From the NCBI RefSeq assembly GCF_030486595.1, contig NZ_JAUJZH010000027.1, forward strand, positions 44,956 to 108,955: a stretch of 64,000 nucleotides of DNA, in the 5' to 3' direction. Of the stretch, positions 1 to 9,366 are shown piece after piece. Under the pieces are notes generated by a model, which did not search any database, was not told the DNA's origin, and saw only the letters and a program-made list of their open reading frames with translations. The position numbers and the translations under genes were made by a program. Position 1 is the first letter of the stretch. Each line of letters opens with the position of its first letter. This DNA is from Variovorax ginsengisoli (lineage in GTDB: Bacteria > Pseudomonadota > Gammaproteobacteria > Burkholderiales > Burkholderiaceae_C).

Positions 1-2106
1 AAGCTCGCCGAGAAGTACCTCACCAAGGTCAAGGACGAAGGCGGCGACAAGGGCCTGGAGGCGCTGCGCCTGAAGCTCGTCAACGAGCCCTGGGCCGTCA
101 CCTTCGAGTCGGTCTCCAACCGGAAGACCAGCTTCGGGGACAAAAACGCCCCGCCCGCCGATTCGGAGAATCCGGCCACGCTCGCCGATTCGCCCGAGAT
201 CCCCTACATCGAACGCATGCTCGCCACGAAGTTCGGCGCGCTGCGCGAGCTGAAGGCGGCCGCGATGAAGCTCCTCGCCATGACACTGTTCTCGCAGGCG
301 AAGGCGCTCAAGGACGAAACCCGCCCAATCACCGAGGTCGCCGCGGCCCTGCTCGCGAAGGACCCGTACAGCCCCATGCGCACGATCCCGGGCTACGGCT
401 TCCGCAGCGCCGATGCGATTGGCAAGGCCATGAACATCCCCCGCGACGCGCCGGTGCGCCTGACCGCCCTCGCTTCCTTCCTCGTGATGGAGGAATGCGA
501 CTCGGCTGGGCACGTCTTTGTGGGCGAGCCCCAGCTGCGCAACCGCCTGGCCAAGACCGAGCCGATGATCTCGCTGGAGACGCTGATCGAGTACGCCACC
601 GAAAGCGGTGACCTGCGCATTGAAGAAGACGAGACCGGCAATCGCCGGATCTACCCGGCCAAGCTCTTCGAGGCCGAGGTCCGCCTGGCCGAAGACCTGC
701 ACAGCATGCTGGTGACGGCCAAGCCCCTGCTGCGCAAGCGCACCTACGAGCAGTTCCGCACCAAGGCCATCGAGGTGAGCCAGCGCCTGCTCGGCTACGA
801 GCTCGACGAGGACCAGATGAAGGCCCTCTACGGCATCGCCACCAGCGAATCGCGGCTGCACGTCGTGACGGCCGGCCCGGGCTGCGGCAAGACCGCCATC
901 ATGGAAGTCTTCAGCGCCATGATGTCCCACAAGGACTGGGCGTTCGCCGCTCCGACCGGCAAGGCCGCCAAGGTCCTGTCCGCGCGCGTCGATCGCAATG
1001 GCTACTCGGCTTCCACCCTGCACTCGCTACTGAAGGGCAGCCCCGAGGGCGGCTTCATGATCAACCGCAACAGCCCTCTCGGTTGCCAGATCCTCGTGGT
1101 GGACGAAGGCACGATGCCGACGCTCTCACTCTTCGAAGCGGCTACCGCTGCCTTGCGGCCGGACGCGCACCTGATCATTCTGGGCGACCCCGGGGTCGAG
1201 GGCCTGGCCGGCCAGCTGCCTTCCATCGGTGCCGGCCGCGTGCTCAGCGACATCATTCGCCTGCCGGGCGTGGATCACCACCACCTGACCGCCACGAAGC
1301 GCAACTCGGGAGCGATCCTGGAGACCGTGAACCAGATCCGCCAGTACTCCCTCGCCTGCGAGGACGGCCCAGGTGTCACGTTCTCCCACACACTGCCGTC
1401 GGCCGAAAGCTACTTCGAGACCGTAGCCGGCAAGTACGTCGAGCGCGCGCAGGCCAACGGCATCGAGAACGTGGTGCTGCTGATGTCGCGTCGCAACGGC
1501 GCGGCAGACGAGCCGACCTGGTGCACCGACTATGCGAACGCGCGTCTACGCGATCTGCTGAATCCGCACGCCATCAAGATCCCCGGCACCGCCTCCCTGC
1601 ACGTGAACGACCGGATCGTCATCCGCGACAACATGTCGCTCGGCGAGGACGAGGAAGGCATGGACATCCGGGTGGTCAACGGCGACACCGGAACGATCAC
1701 CCGCTTCCAGCCCCACAGCGATCCGAAGCATCGCGGACCGCAGTACGTGGTCATCAAGCTCGACGACGGCCGCTTCATCCAGTTCCCGGGCGATTCGCTC
1801 AAGGAACTCCAGCACAGCTACGCCGCAACGGTGCACATGGCCCAGGGCAGCGAATACAAGGACGTGATGCTCGTCATGACGCCCGGCCAGGCTTCCTTCA
1901 TGAACGCAAACATGTTCCTGACGGGAGCCAGCCGCGCGCGGGAAGGCCTCTGGATCTACGGCGACGACGCCGAGCTGCGCAAGATCGCCGCAACGAAGCT
2001 GCCGGCACGGAACACGACCCTGGTGGAGCGTGTCAACGAGAAGCTGGCGGAGACGCTGAGCAACATCGACGACGCCGGCGCGGAAGAGGATCGGCCCAAG
2101 GGCTGA
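1..2106 (+). CDS. RecD-like superfamily 1 DNA helicase (5'-partial)
   Basis: The frame is open from base 1, so the gene begins outside the window and the first ATG inside (217) is not its start. It has the RecD/RecD2 layout: a helical region, then Walker A GPGCGKT with the downstream APTGKAAKVL stretch, Walker B LVVDEGT, and C-terminal motifs HMAQGSEYKDV and GASRAREGLWIYG. Such enzymes are ATP-driven 5'-3' DNA helicases; on mobile elements they serve replication, repair or relaxase-coupled unwinding. No relaxase motif is visible in the part seen, although a TraA-type relaxase N-terminus cannot be excluded because it would lie upstream. The protein ends in DRPKG, close to the PRG ending of other proteins here. 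Eight bases separate it from the next gene. Confidence 0.88.
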   Translation, partial: KLAEKYLTKVKDEGGDKGLEALRLKLVNEPWAVTFESVSNRKTSFGDKNAPPADSENPATLADSPEIPYIERMLATKFGALRELKAAAMKLLAMTLFSQAKALKDETRPITEVAAALLAKDPYSPMRTIPGYGFRSADAIGKAMNIPRDAPVRLTALASFLVMEECDSAGHVFVGEPQLRNRLAKTEPMISLETLIEYATESGDLRIEEDETGNRRIYPAKLFEAEVRLAEDLHSMLVTAKPLLRKRTYEQFRTKAIEVSQRLLGYELDEDQMKALYGIATSESRLHVVTAGPGCGKTAIMEVFSAMMSHKDWAFAAPTGKAAKVLSARVDRNGYSASTLHSLLKGSPEGGFMINRNSPLGCQILVVDEGTMPTLSLFEAATAALRPDAHLIILGDPGVEGLAGQLPSIGAGRVLSDIIRLPGVDHHHLTATKRNSGAILETVNQIRQYSLACEDGPGVTFSHTLPSAESYFETVAGKYVERAQANGIENVVLLMSRRNGAADEPTWCTDYANARLRDLLNPHAIKIPGTASLHVNDRIVIRDNMSLGEDEEGMDIRVVNGDTGTITRFQPHSDPKHRGPQYVVIKLDDGRFIQFPGDSLKELQHSYAATVHMAQGSEYKDVMLVMTPGQASFMNANMFLTGASRAREGLWIYGDDAELRKIAATKLPARNTTLVERVNEKLAETLSNIDDAGAEEDRPKG

Positions 2107-2113
2107 GCAGATC

Positions 2114-3061
2114 ATGACCGCACATACCCCGATCCAGGTCCGGACGGTCTCCGATCCGGCCGACCCGAGCGACTTCGAGGTCCTCGGCGCGAGCCTCCCT
2201 GAGGCTCAGCTCGCCTCGCTGATTGCGCGCGACCGGTTCGTCGACGTCGTCAACCAGGACGGGGTGCGGCTTCAGCTCAGCTTCGACATGGACACGGAGA
2301 CGCTCGTGTGCGAGCGCCTGGAGCCTGAGGCAGCGCCTCTGGTCGACCGCGTGACCGGCGCGGGCGTGAGGCTCTCCCGATACGCCACGCTCGACATCCC
2401 GTTCGCGCACCAAGAGCGCGGTGCGAGCCGCGCAGCCTACGACGACCTGATCGGCCCCAACATCGCGACGGTCATGGCAAGCGTGGGATGGCGCTACGAC
2501 GGCGCCATGCTCCGCATGAACGCCCTCTCGGCAATAGCAGACCCCCGGATCGTGGCCTCCAGCTGGGCCGGCACGATCAGATCGAGCGACGGTGCCCGCG
2601 GCGTCAACGTCAGCTACGGCGTCGGGGCAAGCCATCGCGGCGCCGGCCTGAGCCGCTTGCTCGCCTACTGCGCGGTGGCGGAATGCGTGGCCCACCAGGT
2701 GCTCGCCGGCGAGCCCCTCCCAACGTTCGTGAACATCCAGGCGCGCGCTACAAACGCCGCGTCCCTGGCCGTGGCCCGGTCACTGGGTGTACCCGCATGC
2801 CCAGAGGCGTGCTTCTGCGTGCCGGAGGAGGGACGCCAGGTGGCGTACGTTGGCTTCCGAGACTCCGTGGTCGACTTCCTTGCCAGAGGTCTGGAGCACA
2901 CGGTGGATCGCCTTCCCGGCTACGACCCGGGCTCGATGGCTGCTGCGCGCATCGGGATCGTCGGCGAAGCCGGTTCAAGCCTGGGCCTGCTCGGATGGCT
3001 TGACAGTGCACCTCGTGACGACGCCCCGGATTCGTCTCTGGAGCAGCGCCAACGACAATGA
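2114..3061 (+). CDS. GNAT-family acyltransferase-like protein
   Basis: A 315-residue protein that starts eight bases after the helicase stop, so the two are probably cotranscribed. The central part has an acetyl-CoA binding signature: a beta strand VNVSYGV, then HRGAGLSRLLAY near residue 174 (the R-G-x-G-x pyrophosphate loop and helix). This is followed by NIQARATNAASLAVARSLGV, the usual later GNAT strand and helix. The N-terminal 120 residues and C-terminal 80 are unique. The substrate is unknown. The call rests on the acetyl-CoA motif only; an inactive or peptide-modifying version is possible. Confidence 0.6.
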   Translation: MTAHTPIQVRTVSDPADPSDFEVLGASLPEAQLASLIARDRFVDVVNQDGVRLQLSFDMDTETLVCERLEPEAAPLVDRVTGAGVRLSRYATLDIPFAHQERGASRAAYDDLIGPNIATVMASVGWRYDGAMLRMNALSAIADPRIVASSWAGTIRSSDGARGVNVSYGVGASHRGAGLSRLLAYCAVAECVAHQVLAGEPLPTFVNIQARATNAASLAVARSLGVPACPEACFCVPEEGRQVAYVGFRDSVVDFLARGLEHTVDRLPGYDPGSMAAARIGIVGEAGSSLGLLGWLDSAPRDDAPDSSLEQRQRQ

Positions 3062-3118
3062 CGGCGCGTTCGCAGGGCGTAGGATTCGCCTGTTAAAAAA
3101 CTTCACAACGAGGCGAAA

Positions 3119-3943
3119 TTGGGGCGAACAGGGGACTTTTCAAAGCGAACGATCCGGGAACTCGCAGAGGCGGCGGCTCACGCCTGCGCGCGATGCGGGC
3201 AGGTAACGTCCTACTTCGATCCTGCTCTAGGCAAACGCGTTGGCTACGGGAGAGGCGCGCACATCCGCGCAGCTTCATCTGCGGGCCCAAGAGGCGATGA
3301 GTTGTATGAGCCAGAGCAACTGAAAGCCGCCGATAACGGCGTGCATCTATGCGCGAACTGTGCAGACTTGATTGACAAGGATCCCGGCAGATATTCCGTG
3401 CCCTACCTACAGGGATTGCAGCAGGAGGCCGAACGACGATCTAGGCTTGCCGTTTTGCAGCCTGGCGGAGTAAATCGTGGATTGCTCACGTCAGAGCAAG
3501 CTCACCGCGTATCGACGTTCATCGACAGGACGACCAGATGCCTGTTCCAGCTAGTCCTCTATAGGAATCACTCAGGCTGGGTGGGCTACTGGCCGTGGCT
3601 TGAAGCGAATCACGCCCGCAGTTTTTCCGGCGAATGTGCGCATATCCGCCACCTCGCCCACCCACTCTGCGCAAACAGCCCGCATGCAGTTGATATCCAA
3701 GTGCGAGTAGTGGAGTCGGTAGGCTCGCTTTTCGATAAGGTATCGAATGCGCCGTGGCACTTCGATGAAACCTCCGCCGCTTTTCGGCTTGATGCTGCGT
3801 CACAGTTCGGCGCGGGCCGTGAACAGGCAAACGCCGCCGGCGAGTTGGCAGATAGCTACCGGCGTGACATCTACCGCCTAACGAGCGACCTTGGTGCGAT
3901 GACTAACGGCGGCTCGGGCCGCCTCATTGGGGCCTTCTCCTGA
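3119..3943 (+). CDS. HNH-endonuclease-like protein with paired Cys motifs
   Basis: The N-terminal 110 residues carry CARCG, then YGRGAHIRAAS and GPRGDE, then NGVHLCANCADLIDKD. This spacing (CxxC, AHI, NGxxLCxxC) is typical of HNH nucleases where the Cys pairs hold structural zinc and the His lies on the first strand of the beta-beta-alpha fold. The C-terminal 160 residues are not recognised. The start is taken at TTG because no in-frame ATG precedes the first Cys pair; the true start is uncertain. GC content is lower than in neighbouring genes. Proteins of this kind often sit in defence or accessory cargo; that role is inferred. The final HNH residues are not obvious. Confidence 0.5.
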   Translation: MGRTGDFSKRTIRELAEAAAHACARCGQVTSYFDPALGKRVGYGRGAHIRAASSAGPRGDELYEPEQLKAADNGVHLCANCADLIDKDPGRYSVPYLQGLQQEAERRSRLAVLQPGGVNRGLLTSEQAHRVSTFIDRTTRCLFQLVLYRNHSGWVGYWPWLEANHARSFSGECAHIRHLAHPLCANSPHAVDIQVRVVESVGSLFDKVSNAPWHFDETSAAFRLDAASQFGAGREQANAAGELADSYRRDIYRLTSDLGAMTNGGSGRLIGAFS

Positions 3944-4103
3944 GCTTCAATTCGGCGTGGCAGCTAGTCGCTCTCGCTGAGTGCTCAGCGAACTGCGATC
4001 TCGCCGTCTCGTACCAAGTAACCGGACCGGGATCTGTACTCACCTGTCACCAGCCGCTGGTCGCCCAACGGTTGGGGGCGCGGCCTGGGAATCACCCGAC
4101 GCA

Positions 4104-4385
4104 TCATTTCGCTGCGTTCACAGCATCCTTCAATGCCTTGCCCGCGGTGAACTTCACTGCCTTGGTCGCCTTGATCGTGATGGCCTCGCCGGTCGAAGGA
4201 TTGCGGCCCGCGCGTTCGGCGCGATCGGAGATCGAGAAGTTGCCGAAGCCGAGCAACTGCACGGTGTCACCTTTGGTCAGCGCACTGGCCACTTGCTCGA
4301 GCGTGGAATCGAGCGCGCGGGCGGCGTCGGCCTTCGAGAGGTTGGTGTCGGCAGCGATGGCGGCGACGAGTTCGGCTTTGTTCAT
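4104..4385 (-). CDS. hup: HU-family nucleoid DNA-binding protein
   Basis: A 93-residue protein beginning MNKAELVAAIA with the complete HU fold. It has the helical dimerisation part, the LLGFGNFS turn and the DNA-binding arm with AGRNPSTGEAITI, where the RNP tip intercalates into DNA. It ends in a lysine-rich helix. HU bends and compacts DNA and assists replication and recombination. The ATG at 4385 fits the family start exactly; longer upstream reading is spurious. It is a single gene on the opposite strand to its neighbours. A plasmid copy next to primase suggests a role in element maintenance. Confidence 0.95.
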   Translation of the reverse strand: MNKAELVAAIAADTNLSKADAARALDSTLEQVASALTKGDTVQLLGFGNFSISDRAERAGRNPSTGEAITIKATKAVKFTAGKALKDAVNAAK

Positions 4386-4652
4386 TTGAGGTCCCTCTGA
4401 GGCGTGGAAAGTTGGGGCCGGCGGGCGGCGCGTCGATGCGCGGAAGCGCTGCTGGCACGCAGCCTGTCCGGCCAGGCCCTCCATTGTGGCCGATGACCCT
4501 GTAAGACCTGCGGCGCCGACCATGCGCGCGAAAGAGAACTTTTTTGCTCCACACGTTCCTCTTGCGCGCCCAAAAGTGAACTGATTCTCGCCTCTGCCCT
4601 AGCGCAAATACGATCCGCGTCAGTAGACTGGTACGCAAGAAAGAATCCGCCC

Positions 4653-5090
4653 ATGCAAATGACCACCACCTCCCTCGATTCCCTGCGCCAGTTGATCGCC
4701 ACACACGAGGCCTCGATCGACGAAGGCTTCGCCGCCCGCGAAGATGGCTCGCTTCCCTACGCCGACGGCGAGTCCGATGGCGCGCGCGTGCTCCTGCGCC
4801 AGCACTCGATGCTGACGGACCTGCAGGAAGCAGCGGCGATCGGTGTGACGGCGCTGGACCTCGCGTTCGAGGGAGAGTTCGATCCCGTCGAGCATTCGCT
4901 CGTGCCCGAGGGCGAGACCGCCTTCGAGAAGAACAAGGCTCTTCACGAGATCGCCCTGGCTGGAATCGAGCCCATCATTGCCGCGGCCCGCGCCGCCGGC
5001 ATCACGGTCCACGCACCCGAACTGGAGCAGGAAGCAGTGGCGGCCGCGGATGAATCCGAACAGCGCCGCGAAGGACAGCATCGTGGCTGA
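4653..5090 (+). CDS. Hypothetical acidic protein
   Basis: A 145-residue, Glu/Ala-rich protein predicted to be soluble and mostly helical, with no recognised family. It is the first gene of a group leading into the primase. Its stop overlaps the GTG start of the next gene, which implies coupled translation. It ends in QHRG, only loosely like the PRG endings of other proteins in the window. No function can be assigned. Confidence 0.7.
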   Translation: MQMTTTSLDSLRQLIATHEASIDEGFAAREDGSLPYADGESDGARVLLRQHSMLTDLQEAAAIGVTALDLAFEGEFDPVEHSLVPEGETAFEKNKALHEIALAGIEPIIAAARAAGITVHAPELEQEAVAAADESEQRREGQHRG

Positions 5091-5310
5091 CACGAACGAG
5101 CGGCTGCGCTCCGCGGCGACCGTGTTTGCCGATCTGCGCACGCGCCGCGCCGGCCCGCGAATCGGCACCCTCTCGAACCGTCCAATCCACGACTTCATCG
5201 AGAGCGACGGCGCGCGATGGATCTTCGACGGAAAGAACTTCGCCGGTCGCGTGCTGGCCACCTCCGACATCGTCCATCACCAGGCGGTCTACTCACAAGT
5301 GACGCGCTGA
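5083..5310 (+). CDS. Small hypothetical protein
   Basis: A 75-residue protein. The GTG at 5083 is preferred over the in-frame ATG at 5050 because AAGGA sits seven bases before it and because it overlaps the stop of the previous gene (5088-5090). It contains RIGTLSNRPIHDFIES and RWIFDGKNFAGR and belongs to no family I recognise. It ends ten bases before the primase start, so the three genes form one unit. A role near replication is suggested only by position. Confidence 0.6.
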   Translation: MADTNERLRSAATVFADLRTRRAGPRIGTLSNRPIHDFIESDGARWIFDGKNFAGRVLATSDIVHHQAVYSQVTR

Positions 5311-5320
5311 AGGTGACTGC

Positions 5321-7303
5321 ATGCTGAGCAATGACGAGCCCGAGCGCCCACAGGCCGCCGGGTTTTCGGGTGGGATCGCAGGAGGCGGCAGCCGCAACAT
5401 CGACGGGTCCGTGATCGATCAGATCAAGCAGCGGGTCGACATCGTCGAGGTCGTTGGCCGCCACGTTGAACTGAAGCGCGCCGGTGGAGCGCTCTTCAAG
5501 GGCTTGTGCCCTTTCCACACCGAGCGGTCGCCCTCGTTCACCGTCACGCCCTCCCGCCAGAGCTACCATTGCTTCGGCTGCGGCGCGCACGGGGACGCCG
5601 TGCAGTTCCTGATGGAAATGGAGGGCATGTCCTTCCGAGAGACGATCGAGGACATGGCCCAGGCCGCAGGTGTCGCGATCCCCGCCCCCGACCCGCATGC
5701 GCCTGTCGTGCGCCGCCCGCCGCCCGATGTGAAGAAGGCGATGCACCTGGTGATGGACATCGCAGCGAATCGCTACACCAGCGAGCTTGCTGGCGCCCTT
5801 GAGCTGATCCAAGCCCGGCCCGACGCCGCGGGCTTCCAGGCGGACAGCGGCCGCTATGTGCACGCGAAACGAGGCATCCACCAGACCACCATCGACCGTT
5901 TCCGCATCGGCCTAGCGCCGGAAGGCTGGGACACGCTGAAGGAACTGGACTGGCCGCGCGAGACGTTCGCTCCTGGCCAGAACGACGCCGCCACCACACT
6001 CGCATCCGTCGACCTGATCCGTGCGCGCGAGGAGCGCGAAGGCGGAGCAGCGCCAGCGCCCGCCGCCCCGGCCCGCAAACCTTTCGGGTTCCCGAGCGCA
6101 ACGCGCCCGGCGACCCTCGCACCAGCCGCAGCGCCGACGCCGCCGGCGCAACCCGCCTCCTACTACGACACCTTCCGCGCGCGCCTGATCTTTCCTGTGC
6201 GGGACACCGCCGGCAAGATCGTGGCCTTCGGCGGGCGCAGGCTCATCGAGGACAGCTCGAGCGCCAAGTACCTGAACAGCGCCGAAACGCCGATCTTCCA
6301 CAAGAGCAACGTGCTGTACGGCCTGTTCGAGGCTCGGGAAGCGATCCGGAAGGCCAAGCGCGTGCACGTGGTCGAGGGCTACATGGACGTGGTCATGCTG
6401 GCGCAGTACGGTGTGGAGAACGCCGTCGCGTCCATGGGCACGGCCATGACGGAGAGCCAACTGCAGACGCTCCTGCGCTTCACCGAGTGCGTGATCTTCG
6501 TGTTCGACGGCGACGGCGCCGGCCAGAAGGCTGCCCGCAAGGCGGCCGAGACGGTGCTGCCGCTGGTCCGCGCGACCCACGACATCCGCATCCTGACTCT
6601 TCCTGACGGCCAGGACCCGGACGACTACGTCCGCACCCACGGACGTGACGCCTTCGACGAGCTCGTGGAGACCTCGGCCAAGTCGCTCTCGTTCTTCCTG
6701 CGCGACCAATTGCTCGCGGAGTGCGGCGGCGCGAAGTCGCCCGAGCAACGCGCCCGCTTCCAACAGCGCTTCCAGCAGATCCTCAAGCTGATGAGCGCCG
6801 ACCAGACGCTGGCAAAGGAATACTGGAAGATGTTCCAGCAGGTGCTGACCGGCAACGAGGCCCGCCCTGCGCAGCCTGGCGCCGCTGGCAGCCAGGCCTT
6901 TCAGACCTTCGGCTACCGGCGGCCCGCCGTCACCACCCCAACGCGGGCGCCCACGCTCACCGCCGCGGAAAGCTCGATCGTGGCCAAGCTTCGCGATGCG
7001 GTCCGCGCTGCTCCCGAGGTGGCGCTCCAGGTTCGCGAGGAGATCGTAGGGCTACTCGACCCGGACGATCCCGCCGAGCTTCGCTTGCAGAAGGATCTGG
7101 ACGCACTGGACGAGGCCATGCCGCCGCAGCGCGCCGCCGAGGGCACGCCGGAATGGCTCCTCGCTCGCGACGCCCTCCTCTCGCATGCGGAGCTCTTCGA
7201 GATCCACCGTCGCCAGCAAGTGCGCGCCGAGCTGCAGGCCCAGCGGGCGAGCGGCGAGATCTCCACCGCCGACTACATTCGCGAGTTAAAAGAGCTTGGA
7301 TGA
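5321..7303 (+). CDS. dnaG: DNA primase, DnaG type
   Basis: A 660-residue DnaG-type primase that makes RNA primers for replication. The N-terminal zinc ribbon is complete (C63, H66, C84, C87 in LCPFHTERSPSF and YHCFGCGAHG). The catalytic core follows, with the TOPRIM motifs VEGYMDVVML and FDGDGAGQKA. An Ala/Pro-rich linker around residues 245-285 is inserted before the TOPRIM part. The C-terminal 150 residues should hold the helicase-binding domain but are weakly conserved. The ATG follows AAGGTGA by five bases. A primase on the element suggests autonomous priming of its replication or of the transferred strand. Domain order and length match chromosomal DnaG more than plasmid Sog/TraC primases. 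Confidence 0.93.
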   Translation: MLSNDEPERPQAAGFSGGIAGGGSRNIDGSVIDQIKQRVDIVEVVGRHVELKRAGGALFKGLCPFHTERSPSFTVTPSRQSYHCFGCGAHGDAVQFLMEMEGMSFRETIEDMAQAAGVAIPAPDPHAPVVRRPPPDVKKAMHLVMDIAANRYTSELAGALELIQARPDAAGFQADSGRYVHAKRGIHQTTIDRFRIGLAPEGWDTLKELDWPRETFAPGQNDAATTLASVDLIRAREEREGGAAPAPAAPARKPFGFPSATRPATLAPAAAPTPPAQPASYYDTFRARLIFPVRDTAGKIVAFGGRRLIEDSSSAKYLNSAETPIFHKSNVLYGLFEAREAIRKAKRVHVVEGYMDVVMLAQYGVENAVASMGTAMTESQLQTLLRFTECVIFVFDGDGAGQKAARKAAETVLPLVRATHDIRILTLPDGQDPDDYVRTHGRDAFDELVETSAKSLSFFLRDQLLAECGGAKSPEQRARFQQRFQQILKLMSADQTLAKEYWKMFQQVLTGNEARPAQPGAAGSQAFQTFGYRRPAVTTPTRAPTLTAAESSIVAKLRDAVRAAPEVALQVREEIVGLLDPDDPAELRLQKDLDALDEAMPPQRAAEGTPEWLLARDALLSHAELFEIHRRQQVRAELQAQRASGEISTADYIRELKELG

Positions 7304-7511
7304 ATGAGGTGGGGTAGCACCCTGACAGCAAGCGCAGGATTTGTTTCCCCTGCTTATCGACAGGATCAGCGGTCTTGGGAACGACGGGAGCGGCCTACTG
7401 GATAGAAATACATAGCTCTCGAAACAGTTGGCCCAAACAAGGCAACGGTGCTGTAATGCCGCCTCGGATCGGCGTGTATCACTCCTAACCAACAACAATT
7501 GGAGGATCGCT

Positions 7512-8006
7512 ATGGCTGTTTTGGGGCTCGCTAGAACAACGGGCAACAAGAAGTTGAACGCTGTATTGCGAAAGCTTGAGAACTACGATTTCGAGCCAAT
7601 CACGCGGAGTTGCTCAGCACGATATGGCTGGGCTCCCAAAAAGGCCCGAAAGGTCGAGCTTGAAGCAAAGCGGTTCTTCTCTTTTGCCTTCCTAGACCCA
7701 GGCCACTACCACATCCCTGAAGAAGATGTTGACGAGTACTGGCACCGCATGATTTTGCATACACAGTGGTATCAAAAGTTCTGCATGAAAATGTTCGGCG
7801 ACTACTACCATCACACGCCCGAGCCTGACAAGGATCTGGTCAGCAAAGAGAATCGCATGAGATCTCTTCGGCTAATCGAGCATTGGTACGGATATCCGTG
7901 GCAGGATTTGGTTAAGACCTGCACTCAATGCAGAGGCCCCTATAAACCCCGTACGAAGGTCGCGAGAGAGCTGGCGCCGTCAAAAGAAGCGCGAATGAAG
8001 GACTAG
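7512..8006 (+). CDS. GRDP-like (glycine-rich-domain-protein family) short protein
   Basis: A 164-residue protein with a good ribosome site (GGAGG before ATG 7512). The core reads DEYWHRMILHTQWYQKFCMKMFGDYYHHTP, here cited in parts: a Trp-His pair, a second His, a Cys and a paired His before Pro. This pattern resembles the GRDP-like family first described in plants and common as short bacterial versions of unknown function. A C-terminal CTQC pair may bind metal. Base composition is lower in GC than the flanks, suggesting cargo. The family call is moderate and the function is unknown. Confidence 0.5.
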   Translation: MAVLGLARTTGNKKLNAVLRKLENYDFEPITRSCSARYGWAPKKARKVELEAKRFFSFAFLDPGHYHIPEEDVDEYWHRMILHTQWYQKFCMKMFGDYYHHTPEPDKDLVSKENRMRSLRLIEHWYGYPWQDLVKTCTQCRGPYKPRTKVARELAPSKEARMKD

Positions 8007-8016
8007 CTCTTCAGAT

Positions 8017-9366
8017 CTACCCACGCGGCACATCCACCGGCGGCGCGTTACCGGCCATCAGCACATCCTTCAAGGACGGTTTGGCCTGCGCCGGCGCGAT
8101 CGCCTGACCCAGCGCCTTCTGCCAGGTCATGTCCGTGCCATGGAACTCCACGGCCTCAGGTGCGTCGAGCATCAGTTCGAGCGCGATGCGTTCCTGGTCG
8201 GTGAAGCGTTGTGCGGTGGTGGTCATAGGGGTCACTGTACTGGAATGGGCGTGATCGTCGCGGGATTTCTGCTCAGGACGGACCGATTCCGCTTCGAGCT
8301 CGCTCATCTCGAACGCCTTCCACAGCGGTTTCAGGAATGCGGCGACACATTGCGCATCGAACCCCGGCTCGCCAGGCGCGCGCATGGCGGCCAGCGCTGA
8401 CGGCTTGGCCACGATCGTCTCCTTCAGGTGCCGCAGGAAGCTGCCCGTGTCATGCCCGTCTTTCGAGGCAGCCGCCTCACGCCAGACCGCGAAGCCATCG
8501 AGCTGCCGCGGCGTGATCGCACCGCGCGCCAGCATGGTCAGCACAGCAAAGCCGTCGGCGTAGCGTTCCGATGATCGGGTGCGCTCGACGCTCTTCGCGA
8601 GCAGCTCGCCCGATGGCGCGCCGACGATGAGCAGACGCTCGAAGCGGACGTCGAGCAAGTTGGAGGCGACCCGCTCCGACCGCACCCGCCCGGCCAGGGC
8701 GATGTCCCGGAGGGCGGCGATTCCTTCGCTGTACTGGGCGCAATGGGCCGCCTCGTGGGCGAGCACGAATGCGGCAGCCGTGTCGCGATCGACGCCGGCG
8801 AGCCGCATCAGATCCCCGAACTCGGGCACGGCGCGATCCGGCACCAGGATCACGCAGCCCGTTCGGCCTGGCGCCTTGCTCGCGTAGGCCCAGGCATGCG
8901 GATGATCGATCTGGGGGGCGATGCTCTCGATGTAGGCCCCCGTCCGCTCCGGACCACCATTCACCGGAGGAAGCAGGCCCGGGTTCGCGTCCACGTAGGC
9001 GTCGACCTGGCCGCGCAGCTCGGTACCGGCCAGCCTGGCGTGATATGGGAATGGGAACATGGCCACCTGCGTGCTGCGGCTCGCGGTCGCGATCACCTGG
9101 GCGCCGGCGCGCCGCATCGCCGCATCAACCAAGCTCTCCTGGGCGCCCGGGACCGTCGCCTGGTCGCCGGGCACGAATGAGGGTGCCGGCTCGGGGACCT
9201 CGGCCTGCGCCGGCCCGAAGCTCATCGCGGCCGTGGCCATGATTGCGCCGAGCAGGTGGGCCCGCCACATCCGGTCGCCGCCGTGGATCTCGATCCGCTC
9301 CGGCGCGGCGAGCAGCGCCTCCAGGTCGGCGCGTTCCTGGTCACCCACGTGGGCGCTCCGGCTCAT
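8017..9366 (-). CDS. Membrane-anchored zinc metallopeptidase, paralogue 3 of the array
   Basis: A 449-residue protein. Residues 11-33 hold the shared head ERADLEALLAAPERIEIHG. A membrane or uncleaved signal segment follows at about 35-55 (WRAHLLGAIMATAAMSFGPA), which should place the rest outside the cytoplasm. The zinc site is HEAAH at 204-208, with a likely third ligand in SSERYADGF (about 265-273). After about residue 380 a second copy of the head motif occurs (ERIALELMLDAPEAVEFHG) without a membrane segment, ending in VDVPRG. This looks like fusion to a truncated fourth paralogue. Its start overlaps the end of the upstream gene by 26 bases. The family is not one I recognise; the metallopeptidase call rests on HExxH plus the downstream Glu region conserved among paralogues. 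Confidence 0.7.
   Translation of the reverse strand: MSRSAHVGDQERADLEALLAAPERIEIHGGDRMWRAHLLGAIMATAAMSFGPAQAEVPEPAPSFVPGDQATVPGAQESLVDAAMRRAGAQVIATASRSTQVAMFPFPYHARLAGTELRGQVDAYVDANPGLLPPVNGGPERTGAYIESIAPQIDHPHAWAYASKAPGRTGCVILVPDRAVPEFGDLMRLAGVDRDTAAAFVLAHEAAHCAQYSEGIAALRDIALAGRVRSERVASNLLDVRFERLLIVGAPSGELLAKSVERTRSSERYADGFAVLTMLARGAITPRQLDGFAVWREAAASKDGHDTGSFLRHLKETIVAKPSALAAMRAPGEPGFDAQCVAAFLKPLWKAFEMSELEAESVRPEQKSRDDHAHSSTVTPMTTTAQRFTDQERIALELMLDAPEAVEFHGTDMTWQKALGQAIAPAQAKPSLKDVLMAGNAPPVDVPRG

Noticed and set aside
1083..2117. 344-residue open frame overlapping the RecD-like helicase
   Set aside because: Arg/Pro/Gly-rich shadow in a GC-rich gene; the other frame has all helicase motifs.
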